Shown: positions 23,804 to 34,666 of the stretch, in pieces
How positions within the stretch are numbered: position 1 is the stretch's first letter
How the letters are laid out: each line of letters begins with the position of its first letter
NCBI GenBank assembly: GCA_963693315.1
Contig: OY856186.1
Span: 69,152,019-69,216,018 of the forward strand
DNA from: Diogma glabrata
Lineage: Eukaryota > Arthropoda > Insecta > Diptera > Cylindrotomidae
Reading direction: 5' to 3'
Length of the DNA: 64,000 bases
The notes under the pieces: model-generated
Databases searched by the model: none
The model's input: the letters and a program-made list of their open reading frames with translations, nothing else
What the model was told of the DNA's origin: nothing
Made by a program: the position numbers and the translations under genes

Positions 23804-24482
23804 TGTTACGTTTTTATCAACCTTACTTCGAACTGGCCTAACTCACAATTCGACAAACGTAATTCCCAATCTCTTCTGAGTTCGATCACTGATTAGTAAG
23901 CACAAACACCAGGTTTTATTAAGTATTCAACTCCTTAATTGTTCCACAACAACAGGAAACAATACAGCAAACAATATTCCTAACTAGAATATTCTTTCAA
24001 CAGCTTCAGAAACTCCAACGGTTTATTGTAGAAATTTCCAGTAACACAACGTTCAAAATAATACACAAATTATTTCTACTTAATATCACTTATAACTTTA
24101 TTACACTTATAACTTTACAAAAACTAATTTAAAGATTACTTTTATAATTTTAACTTCACTATCGCAGGTTTAAAATAAAACTAATTCAAAACTGCAAAAG
24201 TAATTTCCTTATATATACATTCTGCCTAACCTCTAGAAATTTCGCGGTCACTTTTTAGAAACCTTGAGAAAATATTAGAATATTCGATTATTTTACGTTA
24301 CGTTGATTTGATTCATAAAATCATAAAACAAATAGACCTTAATTCTAAGAACATGTACAACAACAACAACACTATTCATTTCATTCACTTTCTGTTGTGT
24401 TTTGTTGATTTTATTTTCCTGGAAGTGACCGTAATCGTTTAGATCTTTCTGTAATCGTCTAGATTTTTCTGCAATCGTAACA
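23804..24482 (-). repeat. Element D 3' LTR
   Basis: Left-hand copy. In element sense it follows the polypurine tract and ends at the ATAT target duplication. Contains the short internal repeats based on GATCTTTCTGTAATCG near its inner edge. Confidence 0.95.
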
Positions 24483-24495
24483 ATACCCTCCACTT
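24483..24495 (-). promoter_or_regulatory. Polypurine tract of element D
   Basis: On the minus strand AAGTGGAGGGTAT lies directly before the 3' LTR (TGTTACG...). Purine-rich tracts here prime plus-strand DNA synthesis in LTR elements. It overlaps the last codon positions of pol. Confidence 0.75.
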
Positions 24496-27400
24496 AAGCC
24501 TGTTCGTCCCGAACAGGATCTAGCTCTCCTTTGTATAAGGCCAATCTTTCCAAATGTACTACTTTCGCTTTGCCTCGATGGCTTTTCTTAATTCTATAAA
24601 CCACGTCATTCAACTTCGTTATAATGTTGTAAGGTCCTTCCCATGCAGCTTGCAGTTTTGGTGATAACCCTCGTTTTCGTTGTGGGTTGTGTAGCCATAC
24701 TAATTGTCCTTCTTCGAAACCTTTATTATTAGATCGTATATCATATCGGGCTTTCATTTTATCACTGGTCAGTTGTATCTTCTGCCGAACAAGATTGTGA
24801 ATATCCTCAAGGTTCTTCCTGATTCGGTTGACGTATTCTTGCGCAGACAACGATGTTGATGGTACCGCTCCAAATTTGAGGTCACCAGGAAGTCTTAAAT
24901 CACTTCCAAAAATAGTTTGAGCTGGTGTCATGGTCGTGGTGTCATGAACTGCTGATCTGTATGCCATCAAAAATAAAGGAATGTGTTGATCCCAGTTACG
25001 TTGATTCTTACTGACCACTTTTGCTAGAAATTCCTCCAAAGTAGCATTGAATCTCTCAACCATCCCATCTGACTGTGGGTGTGAAGCTGTCGTCCTGGTT
25101 TTGTTAATCCCCAGCATTTGACAAATTTCCTGGAATACAGCTGACTCGAAGTTCCGTCCCTGATCGGTGTGGATCTCCATAGGAACTCCATAGCGGCTGA
25201 TCCAATTATTTATCACAGCTTCAGCGATTGTGGTTGCTTCCTGGTTGGGAATCGCACACACTTCCGGCCACTTACTGAAGTAGTCCATGATCACAAGCAC
25301 ATATTTATTCTGATTATCAGTTGTGTGAAATGGTCCCGCTACATCCATTGCAATCCTTTCAAATGGAGCACCTACATTGTATTGCTTCATTTTTCCATGA
25401 CTTCTTCGTGCGGGTCCTTTCACCGCCGCACATTTATCGCACATTTGACACCACTCCACAATTGATTGCCGAGTCTCCGCCCAGTAAAACCGTTGTCGTA
25501 TTTTTGCAAGAGTTTTATTGATCCCAAGATGACCTCCACTCGTTCCTTCGTGATACTCCCTTAGTACTGCTTCTATTTTCCTTTTTGGTACCACTGTAAG
25601 GGATTGCTTTATCTTGCCATCTGAGCTTTCCCATATTCTCTTTAGGCATCCATTCTCTAACTGGAGACTGTCCAATTGCGCCCAGTACGCCTTCAAAGTT
25701 GGAGTTTTATCAGAAATTTCTCCCCATACTGGTTTGCAACCCTTTTCCTTGAACTCGATGATGGGTGAAAGATCCGGATCTTCTAATTGATCTTTTCTTA
25801 TGGCTTCAGCAGTCCATTCATCGTCAGGTAGCACTTGTAGTAATCGGACATCGATGATGTTCTCCTTATTTTCTTGACGACTGCAATGCTTGCATTCAAC
25901 TTGACAGGGTCGTCTCGATAATGCATCAGCGTTCCCATGTGCAGTACCCTTTCGATGCTCAATGTCCAAATCGTACGCCTGCAACCGTTCGATCCAACGT
26001 GCTACTTGTCCCTCTGGATTTTTGAACTGGAGTAACCACCTTAACGCACCATGGTCAGTTCTGAGATGAAATTTCTGACCATACAAGTATTTATGGAAAT
26101 GTTTGACGGATTCCACAATAGCCAATAATTCCTTTCGAGTTACACAATAATTCCGCTCCGGCTTGGATAGCATTTTCGAGAAATAAGCTATCACCTTTTC
26201 CTGACCATCTATATTCTGCGACAAGACTCCTCCTATACCTTCATTACTGGCATCAGTATCCAAAATAAACTGAACATTTGGTATAGGATAGGACAGAATT
26301 GGAGCCGTACATAATCTCTTTCGGAGCTCCACAAATGCTTGTTCTTGAGGTTCATTCCATTCAAATGCCTTATCGTTTCTGGTTAACTCATGCAGACTTT
26401 TGGCAACGTTTGCGAATCCTGGCACAAACCGTCTGTAATATGTGCACAATCCAAGGAAGCTTCGTAGTTCATGTAGGTTCTTTGGTCTTGGCCAGTTCAT
26501 AACTGCTGCAATCTTGTCAGAATCTGTATGAATTCCCATTGCCGTAACCTTGTGTCCCAAATATTTTACTTCTTCCTTGAAAAGTGAACACTTTTTGGGA
26601 CTTAACTTTAAACCGGCTGCTTGCAACCTTTCCAGTACCTCCGCCAAGTTCCTCAAGTGGTCATCAAAGTCTTTTCCCATGACGATGATGTCATCCAAAT
26701 ATACAAGGCATGTTTTCCAGTGCAAGCCTTTTAGTACCCGTTCCATTAATCTCTCGAAAGTTGCGGGCGCGTTGCATAACCCAAATGGCATGACATTAAA
26801 TTGCCATAGTCCATTCCCTACACTGAACGCTGTTTTCTCCCGATCTTCATCCGCAACTTCAACCTGCCAGTAACCACTCTGCAGATCCAATGTTGAAAAC
26901 AATTTTGAGCCCGATAATGTATTCAGTGTATCATCAATCCTAGGCAATGGGTAGCTATCCTTCTTCGTAACTATGTTTAGTTTCCTGTAGTCAACACAAA
27001 ATCTCAAGCTCCCATCTTTCTTGCCAACTAACACCACAGGTGAGCTCCAGGGACTGTCTGAAGGCTCAATCACACCAGCTTCTTTCATATCTCTCACCAT
27101 TTTATCAGCTTCCTCTCTTTTAGCTAATGGTAATCGTCTTGGTGCCTGGCGTATCGGCTTTTCTGCTCCGGTGTCAATACGATGTTTTACCATATTGGTT
27201 CTGCCATTCCCTTCAGGTGTACTACAGAATACAGACTTGTGCCGCCCCAACAATTGACGTGCTGCTTTCTTCTGTTCTTCTGAAAGCCCTTCTGTCCATT
27301 TCTGCACAAGTTGCTCCATTTCTGCCTTTTGTTGTTTTGTGTTGACCGAGCAATTGATGTTTTTCTGCTCGCACTTTATTATTTTAGCTACCTCTTCACA

Positions 27401-28144
27401 TTGTCCTATGATTGATCCTTTTTTCATTGTTTTCTGCGTATCTGACAGATTTAAAACTCTTACTGGTATTTTGTAATCAGCATCCGATCTAACTAAAGTT
27501 TTCCCTATAACGACTTCTTTAAAATTTTGATGTTCTTTGTTGGCTTCTACAACCCACAACCTGGGTGACCCAGAACCTCCTTCCAATTTTCCCCAAATGA
27601 TTGTTTCTGATTGGGGTGGCAGCTTTTCCCTGTGATCTAATATTATTCGACGAACACAATTTGAATCTTCACCATTAAATTGGAGTGGCAACTCAACATT
27701 TCCGTACGTGAGTACTCCTTTGCCAGCATCAATAACGAATCCATTTGGCCTCGTGAAGTCCATTCCCAGGATTACTTCATCCACAATGTCAGCTACAACC
27801 ACATCATGTTGAAAGTGAGTATTTCCGATTTCAAAGTTGACCACTTTCTTTCCTTTAATACTTGCACTTTCGCCAGTAGCTGTCTGCATTCGGTATCTTC
27901 CTGCTGGTTTTAGTTTCCCTTTCACAACATCAGTGCGGACAATTGTATTTGTTGCTCCCGTATCTAACGTGATGTCACAACTTTTTCCATCAATATTAGC
28001 CCTAACAGTAAGGCTGTCACCTCCCCTTGTCAATCTCGATACGTGGATGAAGGTTATGGGGCAATCGGTTGTGAGAGCCAGCTTACGCCCCTTTAGGCTG
28101 GCTCGTTGTAGTTTAACTGATTCGGTGCTGCTCCATCGTCCTCT
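24494..28144 (-). CDS. pol: Pol polyprotein of element D (PR-RT-RNaseH-IN)
   Basis: The frame is open from 28144 and shares 52 nt with the end of gag, in the -1 frame. It has no ATG at its head, so it is probably made as a gag-pol fusion. Numbering from 28033, the aspartic protease LDTGAT is at 23-28. RT runs about 300-500 with LVYLDDIIV (catalytic YLDD 445-448). RNase H begins with FILDTDAS (about 590). The integrase zinc finger follows (H828, H835, C862, C865), then the DDE core (D897 in AMDVAGP, D957 in HTDQGR, E993 in MVERFN). A GPY-like module WEGPYNIITKLNDVVYRI lies near 1131. All catalytic residues are present and the frame is uninterrupted for 1179 residues. The product copies the element RNA to DNA and integrates it in the nucleus. 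No chromodomain is seen. Confidence 0.95.
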   Translation of the reverse strand, partial: RGRWSSTESVKLQRASLKGRKLALTTDCPITFIHVSRLTRGGDSLTVRANIDGKSCDITLDTGATNTIVRTDVVKGKLKPAGRYRMQTATGESASIKGKKVVNFEIGNTHFQHDVVVADIVDEVILGMDFTRPNGFVIDAGKGVLTYGNVELPLQFNGEDSNCVRRIILDHREKLPPQSETIIWGKLEGGSGSPRLWVVEANKEHQNFKEVVIGKTLVRSDADYKIPVRVLNLSDTQKTMKKGSIIGQCEEVAKIIKCEQKNINCSVNTKQQKAEMEQLVQKWTEGLSEEQKKAARQLLGRHKSVFCSTPEGNGRTNMVKHRIDTGAEKPIRQAPRRLPLAKREEADKMVRDMKEAGVIEPSDSPWSSPVVLVGKKDGSLRFCVDYRKLNIVTKKDSYPLPRIDDTLNTLSGSKLFSTLDLQSGYWQVEVADEDREKTAFSVGNGLWQFNVMPFGLCNAPATFERLMERVLKGLHWKTCLVYLDDIIVMGKDFDDHLRNLAEVLERLQAAGLKLSPKKCSLFKEEVKYLGHKVTAMGIHTDSDKIAAVMNWPRPKNLHELRSFLGLCTYYRRFVPGFANVAKSLHELTRNDKAFEWNEPQEQAFVELRKRLCTAPILSYPIPNVQFILDTDASNEGIGGVLSQNIDGQEKVIAYFSKMLSKPERNYCVTRKELLAIVESVKHFHKYLYGQKFHLRTDHGALRWLLQFKNPEGQVARWIERLQAYDLDIEHRKGTAHGNADALSRRPCQVECKHCSRQENKENIIDVRLLQVLPDDEWTAEAIRKDQLEDPDLSPIIEFKEKGCKPVWGEISDKTPTLKAYWAQLDSLQLENGCLKRIWESSDGKIKQSLTVVPKRKIEAVLREYHEGTSGGHLGINKTLAKIRQRFYWAETRQSIVEWCQMCDKCAAVKGPARRSHGKMKQYNVGAPFERIAMDVAGPFHTTDNQNKYVLVIMDYFSKWPEVCAIPNQEATTIAEAVINNWISRYGVPMEIHTDQGRNFESAVFQEICQMLGINKTRTTASHPQSDGMVERFNATLEEFLAKVVSKNQRNWDQHIPLFLMAYRSAVHDTTTMTPAQTIFGSDLRLPGDLKFGAVPSTSLSAQEYVNRIRKNLEDIHNLVRQKIQLTSDKMKARYDIRSNNKGFEEGQLVWLHNPQRKRGLSPKLQAAWEGPYNIITKLNDVVYRIKKSHRGKAKVVHLERLALYKGELDPVRDEQA

Positions 28145-29484
28145 CTAGCTTGCTGCACCCGTTCTGCTGGACGTCTCTGCATAGGCGATGCTGATCTTGC
28201 TCGTTTCCTTCTAACATCTCGGCATTCTCTCGAAATATGGCCCAACTTGCCACATAGCCAGCATCGAATTCTGTCACTTCTGACACTCTCTCGTAGTTTT
28301 GGTATATAACCGTTGTCATCAGCCAACTCTACCCGGCGTATTTTAATCGATGGTTTTATAATTGCTTGTGCAGTTTCATTTGTTAAGGCATAAGCAATGG
28401 TTTCTGCGAATGTTGGTTTTGGCGACAACATTACAGCTTTCCTTGTTTCCGGATCACGAATACCATCAGTAAACGCCTCGATCTTCATCTTCTCCATGAA
28501 ATATGGTGGTGTATTTGAGTGTGCTAAATGAACAAGCCGCTCTACAGCCGAGGAATAATACTGTAGAGATTCACCATTTCGTTGCAAGCGACCTTTTAGC
28601 TCAATCCTGTATAATTCCTTTTTATGGTCGCTGCCATATTTTCGTTCCAATGCATTCATTACTTCAGCATAGCTTTTTCGGTCACTTTCTGGCACTGCCT
28701 GTAGTGCTTCAGCTGCTTCCCCCTTAAGAGCTACTATCAATGCAGCTAGACGATTTTCAGCGTTCCAAACGTTTTGATCTGCTGCGGTCTCGAACTGGAA
28801 CTTGAAGATGCCAAACGATGTTGTTCCATCGTATGATGGTGGTTTTAATTTAATATTTGCTACTTGATGTACCACCTGGGAAGTAACTTTAGCCGTCTCA
28901 ACATCCCGCAACCGTTTTTCGAAATCATCAACTTTGGAAAGTACCTTTTTGTTTTCGTCAAGCACTTTTTGTTCTAATTCTTGGATATCGTTTTGAATCT
29001 TCTCGACTTTTCCATCGAATGCCGTTGACATTTGTAGAAGTTTCTCATCCATAATTTGTTTGACTTCATCGCGACTCATAGCAATGTTTGTGTTTATTGC
29101 TTCTAACTGCTGATTGATGTTGAGACTAATTTCTTCCTTATTAGCAGCCAAGCTTTGATTCACAATGGAACTTACAACATCCAGTTTTTGATTCATATTC
29201 AAATTTATTTGTTGCATCATAGCCATTAACTGTGTAAAATCACTATTTGCAGGTGGCAATGAAGATGTTGTTTCCGCAACAAAACTTTTCTCCTCATCAG
29301 CTGCCACTAGATCATTATTTGTACTAATCACTCCAAACTGGTAACTTTCCACGTCCATTCCATTGGCTTCCATACCTTGTCGAAGCCGTAGCATTAATTC
29401 AGTTTTGTTTCCACTTGTTGACAATCCACGTTGTTCTAGTTCTTTCTTTAACTCTAGAACCTTCAAATCACTTAATAAAACCAT
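28093..29484 (-). CDS. gag: Gag of element D with N-terminal SAP domain
   Basis: 463 residues from ATG 29484. Residues about 5-35 (LKVLELKKELEQRGLSTSGN...) fit the SAP helix-extended-helix DNA-binding motif. Residues about 125-205 are heptad-rich and predicted coiled coil. Residues about 213-385 carry the Gypsy gag core (SYDGTTSFGIFKFQFE..., ALERKYGSDHKKELYRIELK). One CCHC knuckle, CWLCGKLGHISREC, lies near 408-421 and is followed by an Arg-rich tail. Gag packages the RNA into particles. A SAP domain would let it also touch AT-rich chromosomal DNA. It is intact and ends in TAA at 28093-28095, with pol continuing in the -1 frame. Confidence 0.93.
   Translation of the reverse strand: MVLLSDLKVLELKKELEQRGLSTSGNKTELMLRLRQGMEANGMDVESYQFGVISTNNDLVAADEEKSFVAETTSSLPPANSDFTQLMAMMQQINLNMNQKLDVVSSIVNQSLAANKEEISLNINQQLEAINTNIAMSRDEVKQIMDEKLLQMSTAFDGKVEKIQNDIQELEQKVLDENKKVLSKVDDFEKRLRDVETAKVTSQVVHQVANIKLKPPSYDGTTSFGIFKFQFETAADQNVWNAENRLAALIVALKGEAAEALQAVPESDRKSYAEVMNALERKYGSDHKKELYRIELKGRLQRNGESLQYYSSAVERLVHLAHSNTPPYFMEKMKIEAFTDGIRDPETRKAVMLSPKPTFAETIAYALTNETAQAIIKPSIKIRRVELADDNGYIPKLRESVRSDRIRCWLCGKLGHISRECRDVRRKRARSASPMQRRPAERVQQAREDDGAAPNQLNYNEPA
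28111..28117 (-). promoter_or_regulatory. Candidate -1 ribosomal frameshift heptamer
   Basis: In the gag frame the sequence reads G TTA AAC, fifteen nucleotides before the gag stop and inside the 52-nt gag-pol overlap. GTTAAAC is a known -1 slippery heptamer type (used for example by an arterivirus). Slippage here would join gag to the pol frame. No stimulatory structure was worked out. Confidence 0.55.
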
Positions 29485-29501
29485 TATTAACAGCTAGCTA
29501 A

Positions 29502-29518
29502 TCCCACTGCTGTCACCA
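29502..29518 (-). promoter_or_regulatory. Primer-binding site of element D
   Basis: On the minus strand TGGTGACAGCAGTGGGA begins one base after the 5' LTR end, as expected for pairing with the CCA end of a tRNA. I do not assign the tRNA with confidence. The tail resembles Leu-type sites (TGGTGTCAGAAGTGGGA). Confidence 0.7.
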
Positions 29519-29519
29519 A

Positions 29520-30198
29520 TGTTACGTTTTTATCAACCTTACTTCGAACTGGCCTAACTCACAATTCGACAAACGTAATTCCCAATCTCTTCTGAGTTCG
29601 ATCACTGATTAGTAAGCACAAACACCAGGTTTTATTAAGTATTCAACTCCTTAATTGTTCCACAACAACAGGAAACAATACAGCAAACAATATTCCTAAC
29701 TAGAATATTCTTTCAACAGCTTCAGAAACTCCAACGGTTTATTGTAGAAATTTCCAGTAACACAACGTTCAAAATAATACACAAATTATTTCTACTTAAT
29801 ATCACTTATAACTTTATTACACTTATAACTTTACAAAAACTAATTTAAAGATTACTTTTATAATTTTAACTTCACTATTGCAGGTTTAAAATAAAACTAA
29901 TTCAAAACTGCAAAAGTAATTTCCTTATATATACATTCTGCCTAACCTCTAGAAATTTCGCGGTCACTTTTTAGAAACCTTGAGAAAATATTAGAATATT
30001 CGATTATTTTACGTTACGTTGATTTGATTCATAAAATCATAAAACAAATAGACCTTAATTCTAAGAACATGTACAACAACAACAACACTATTCATTTCAT
30101 TCACTTTCTGTTGTGTTTTGTTGATTTTATTTTCCTGGAAGTGACCGTAATCGTTTAGATCTCTCTGTAATCGTCTAGATTTTTCTGCAATCGTAACA
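29520..30198 (-). repeat. Element D 5' LTR
   Basis: Right-hand copy, same length and almost the same sequence as 23804-24482. In element sense it contains TATATAAGGAAATTAC, a TATA-type promoter (about 29924-29939), some 260 bases after its start. Confidence 0.95.
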
Positions 30199-30202
30199 AT
30201 AT

Positions 30203-32202
30203 TATAAAACATCAGCACGCCTGCGCTGCCTCAAGGCCGGTACGATAACAGTTTGATACTGCACGTTATCCCGATATACTGATAGTAACAACCCACACCA
30301 GTAAAATCAATAAGTTTTAAACAATTGCAATTTATTTGAAGCTGGTCTGTTTATTTAATGCTAAAGTTTCACTAATATTACGTTACAGTAAATAACTTAA
30401 TTGAACGGATATGATGTGAAATCAAAACGAATGTACTCCACGTTCTCGATTAAATAATCCGGTACCCTAATTGATTAATTACAGATAAATGTTAGATATC
30501 AATCCAGATGACCAGAAAGAAAAAATTCGACCTTCTCGCACTTCTTGATCAATTTCAATTCTCACCTTCAAGTTTAATAATTAACACGTATAAATTATTT
30601 TATATCAACGAACACGAATAAATTATTTGTATATGACACGAAGACTACTGTTACTGATTTTGTAAAATTTTGCTATATAACGGACATTGCACACTAAAAT
30701 ATATAACCAATAATTATTAAATTACTTATCTTAATTTTACTGATTCACGGCGATCATTTTGTTTTGTTCCTGGTTTTATTTGGATCCACATTAAATTTAG
30801 TTATATTGCCTTGGTTCATGTAAAATTTGCTAAACCACAGTACAAACATATATATTCTATTTTTGTTTATTCTAATTTATCTTAAATTTCACTAGCTTTG
30901 ACAACACAATACAGACATTTATTCAAATTCTTTTTTTTCTTTAATTAGAATATTAAACACATAAATTATTCTTTTTTTATAATCAAGACGAAAAGAAATT
31001 CTTCCATCTTTTCTTCTTTCAATCAATTTTTCTTCCGGAAAAATACAGAATGTAATTTTTCCATGCACAGATCCAGTTTGACAAATCAATATCCGCGCGA
31101 CTCAGTCACAATAGCAAAGTTAAAAATCTAAGAGAGAGAAAACGAGATATTTTCATCTCTTATATAGGAATTTAATATCGAAAATTGAGCTACAAAGCCT
31201 TTCGAAAGTGAAACTTACAGAACAATGTTAGTACATTTTCCGTTTTAAAAGCAATACTGGTTGTTATTTTGTAATACATAAAATTGTAAGATAATTTCAC
31301 GAAATAAGTTTTTTACAACGCATGCGGAAGAGATATCAATATATTGAGATATCAGAATGGATTAAACGTATGTTCAACCGATTTTATGATGATTACGTAG
31401 TATGAAATAATAGCTTACAACCGTGGTACAGTAAAATCTAGATTTATAACGGAAAGAGAAATTGATAAAAATACCTATATAAGAAATATAATACGTTTTG
31501 AAGACAATTGCAAAACTGATTGTAGGATAATAATTGTTAGATATTAAGACGATTGGACAAATATGCACAGCCATTTGAGGTTTGAAAATATTTAGAGCAA
31601 TTACGGTTAAAGGTCCGGAGAATTCAAATTCATGTAGTATGGTGAAGCAACGCTGGTGGAAACGCAGTGTGAACCAATAATAGGGGATTGTAAAATAATA
31701 TATTATTGTTAATTGTGTTATGCTAAGAAGGAATATGTGTAACGGAAACTATACGAAAATATGACTATAGATTATGGATGAACGAGAAATTGTTGTGAAC
31801 TACGCGTGATATGTAAAATTGTGAGATGTAAGGAAACGGAAACTACATGAATCTGCGACTGTACTACACTATGTCACCATATGCCAGGCTATACATAACA
31901 TCTGATCGATGCTCATTTTACTTATTTCATAAAAAAACATAAAAATAAAAATATTAGTTTTAATTAATTTATATTTTTTTGGAAAAAGTTTATGGAAAAT
32001 TGATTATTAAATTAAATAATTTTAAGTGTACAATAAACTAAACATATATATTTTTGTAAATTTTATTAAAATTCTCGAAGCTCCAACATAAACAAACACT
32101 GTAAAAGAATAACGCTATTCAACGCTTTTATCACTGCTTGACTCGATGCTTGACTCGTTTATCGAAGCTTCAACATAAACGGACCCTTATAAGTTATGAC
32201 TC
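30203..32202. other. AT-rich spacer, no supported gene
   Basis: Only short frames. Mildly GC-richer start (about 30215-30300). AGAGAGAGAAAACGAGATAT and a TATATAGG at about 31130-31165 are the only promoter-like words noted. Nothing else is supported. Confidence 0.5.
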
Positions 32203-32210
32203 ATAATGAG

Positions 32211-32732
32211 CAGTGTTGCCACTTCCCAAACTTCAAATAGTAGTATATTTTCCGAAAAAATAGTAGTAGAAGAAATTTTGGCTAAAATGATAGAAAAATA
32301 TCAACAGAACAAACAATATTTATTTCCAATTTGTAAATTTTACCATCACATTATTTCAGATTTATTTTACAAAATAATCTTAAGAACTTAAAAAATTCAA
32401 AGTTAGAAAAAGATAAAATAAATTTTTTAAATTTATTCATTTTTTAGGAACAAAATAAATGGTGTAAAACTAATATGAAAATTTTTTATTATTAAATTTT
32501 GACCATTAACTTGATTTTTTAAATTCACTATCCGTGAAAACAAACGAATTTGCAAAATTTAAAAGGTCTTGGTGCGGTTCAAAAATTCTATGGAGAAGTT
32601 AATTTTAAAAAAGAAGTAGATTTGTTGAAATGTATAAAAAGATTTGGCTTTTTTTAGAAAGGACCGAAGAAGATAATTTTGAAGTTAAATAGTAGTAGAT
32701 CTACTGCTATAGTAGTAGAAGTGGCAACATTG
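32211..32732. mobile_element. Non-autonomous hAT-type MITE
   Basis: The ends are CAGTGTTGCCACTTC (left) and the complement CAATGTTGCCACTTC (right). Subterminal ATAGTAGTAG repeats occur on both sides. The flanking 8-mers ATAATGAG (32203-32210) and CTTATGAG (32733-32740) match at six of eight positions. There is no transposase. The 61-codon frame across the left end is not a gene. Confidence 0.7.
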
Positions 32733-32767
32733 CTTATGAGATCTCATGTAATCATGTTATTATATTA

Positions 32768-33339
32768 ATGGATCGCGTACACATGTCTTTTTTAATAGAT
32801 GAAACAAAATAGACCAAAACAAAAGATATGCAAACGCCTGTGTGCGAATAAGACAAAACATAATCACTTTTTTTAAAAAAGATGTCAATCGTGTATATTT
32901 CGTAAAATTTTGTGCCGACTTTGTCCGAAAAGATGAAATGTTTGTCTTTTTTATATTTTTTAAACATGTGTTAGTTAAAAAAAATTATACACACTATGAT
33001 ACTTTTCTAAAATAAATTTTGGTTCTCGATAATTATGATTTATATGATCGATTCTCAAAAAAAAAAATAAAGGAAACAAAAACTTATTTTATTTTACACA
33101 AAATTAAACAAAAAATTTCGAAATTCTATTTAATAAAATAAATTTTTTTAGGTTAAGAGCATTTTATTATTTATTTTCGGATAACATCGGTATAAAAATT
33201 AGCGAAATAGACACGATTGACATCTTTTTAAAAAAAAAAGTGATTTTGTTTTGTCTTATTCGCACACAGGCGCTTACATATCTTTTGTTTTGGTCTATTT
33301 TGTTTCATCTATTAAAAAAGACATGTGTACGCGATCCAT
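32768..33339. mobile_element. Long-TIR MITE (arms about 140-170 bp)
   Basis: ATGGATCGCGTACACATGTC at 32768 pairs with the sequence ending at 33339. Near-perfect pairing runs through GCAAACGCCTGTGTGCGAAT and GATGTCAATCGTGT to about 32910/33197 and fades further in. No target duplication was clear and no ORF is present. Confidence 0.75.
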
Positions 33340-33371
33340 AAATATACTCTGCATTTTTATATTATTTATGG

Positions 33372-34355
33372 GCAAGTCCAAGTGAAATTTTTTTTTTTCG
33401 TTTTAAGATTTTCCAAGTAATGAGAATTGACAATCTTAGAGATTTTTTAATTCTACTCTACTTTTTCTCGGAGTTATTTGGCATCAAAAATCGATTTTTT
33501 TTCAATTTTTCAAGTTCAGTGGCTACTTTCATTATAAAAAAGAGGCAATTATGTAAGTAAAAAAAACATCGGTATCATTTTATTCTATTGAAAATTAAAC
33601 GAAGAATTCAAAAATGGACTAATAAAATTTTTACCCCCTCCCCAAAAGCGTTAAAAAATAGTTAAGCTTTAAACAATATTTTCTCAAAATATCCCCCCTA
33701 TGATCTAACCCGCAAAAAAATCGCAGTTTCCTAAGACATTCAACTCCATGTTTTTTATTTATAGAACGTGACTACACAAACTGCCTTCATAGGGGCTTAA
33801 AGAGTGAAACAATTTTAATTTTTTAATACTGAAAATTAAACAAAATTTTCTATCATGTCGTCTTTTTTATAAAACCGACAAAAACTTTAAATTTTTAGAA
33901 TAAAAAAATCGGAATTGGTTCACTCTTTAAGCCCCTGTAAAGGCAGTTTTTAAAGTCACATTCTATAAATTAAAAAACATGGAGTTGAATGTCTTAAGAA
34001 ACTGTGATTTTTTTTAAATGAAGATCATAGGGGGAATATTTTGAGAAAATATTGTTTAAAGTTTAAAAACCATTTTTTAACGCTTTTGGGGAGGGGGTAA
34101 AAACTTCATTAGCCAATTTTTGAATTCTTCGTTTAATTTTCAATAGAATAAAATGATACCGATGTTTTTTTTATTTACGTAAATGCCTTTTTTTTATAAC
34201 GAAAGTAGCCACTGAACTTCAAAAATTGAAAAAAAAATCGATTTTTGATGCCAAATAACTCCGAGAAAAAGCCGAGTAGAATTAAAAAATCTCTAAGATT
34301 GTTAATTCTCATTACTTGGAAAATCAACGAAAAAAAAAATTTCACTTGGACTTGC
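33372..34355. repeat. Near-palindrome of about 1 kb (foldback)
   Basis: GCAAGTCCAAGTGAAAT at 33372 is the complement of the end at 34355. Matching stretches continue inward on both sides: AATGAGAATT, TTATTTGGCATCAAAAATCG, AGTGGCTACTTTC, ATCGGTATCATTTTATTCTA, CCCCCTCCCCAAAAGCGTTA and CATGGAGTTGAATGTCTTA. They run to a small central stem (TGTCG/CGACA near 33856-33880). The arms are about 480 bp and roughly 90% matched by eye. A transcript would form a long duplex. Confidence 0.88.
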
Positions 34356-34458
34356 ATGTATATGGCATAGTCCATTGACCATAATAAAAGGCGAATCTCG
34401 ATATTTTCTATTTTTGGCGAAATATATTATTATTAATTATCATCTTTTTTTTCTCAAG

Positions 34459-34666
34459 ATGGACGGGTCTACGCCCCAGAAGTACTCGGAACCCAGTTCC
34501 GACCAAGGACCATCACAAAAATTTCGACGAAAGGTGCTACTCCGACGTTCCATCTTTTTGGATAAAGAAGCAGTTGTCACTGGCCTCACTGCTTCAGATC
34601 CTCCTAGTCATGGCCGGTATTGAAAGAAATCCTGGCCCAACTAAAATATGGCATTGTGCAATATGC
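34459..34666 (+). pseudogene. 5' part of a LINE ORF with 2A-like motif and start of a PHD-like finger
   Basis: An ATG at 34459 starts MDGSTPQKYSE..., and one frame change before about 34600 leads to LASLLQILLVMAGIERNPGP, then TKIWHCAIC. GIERNPGP (34616-34639) matches the end of 2A-like ribosome-skipping peptides (DxExNPGP) except that the leading Asp is Gly. Several LINE proteins start with such motifs. CAIC provides the first Cys pair of a PHD-type finger that continues at 62479. The frame is cut exactly after codon TGC by Gypsy copy A, with the 4-bp duplication ATGC (34663-34666). Confidence 0.8.

Larger units (their letters stand above)
23804..30198 (-). mobile_element. Complete Ty3/Gypsy LTR retrotransposon with SAP-domain gag (element D)
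   Basis: Two 679-bp LTRs (23804-24482, 29520-30198) with TGTTACG/CGTAACA ends enclose gag and pol. ATAT flanks both sides (23800-23803 and 30199-30202). A TGG-leading primer-binding site and a purine-rich tract sit at the expected inner edges. I noticed two differences between the LTRs (C/T near 24167 versus 29883; T/C near 24447 versus 30163), so the insertion is young. There is no env frame. The element is about 6.4 kb and appears structurally complete. Confidence 0.96.

Noticed and set aside
24494..29484. Numerous plus-strand frames opposite gag and pol of element D
   Set aside because: All are shadows of the long minus-strand coding frames.
32206..32391. 61-codon plus-strand frame
   Set aside because: It starts in the target duplication and runs through the end of a MITE; chance frame.
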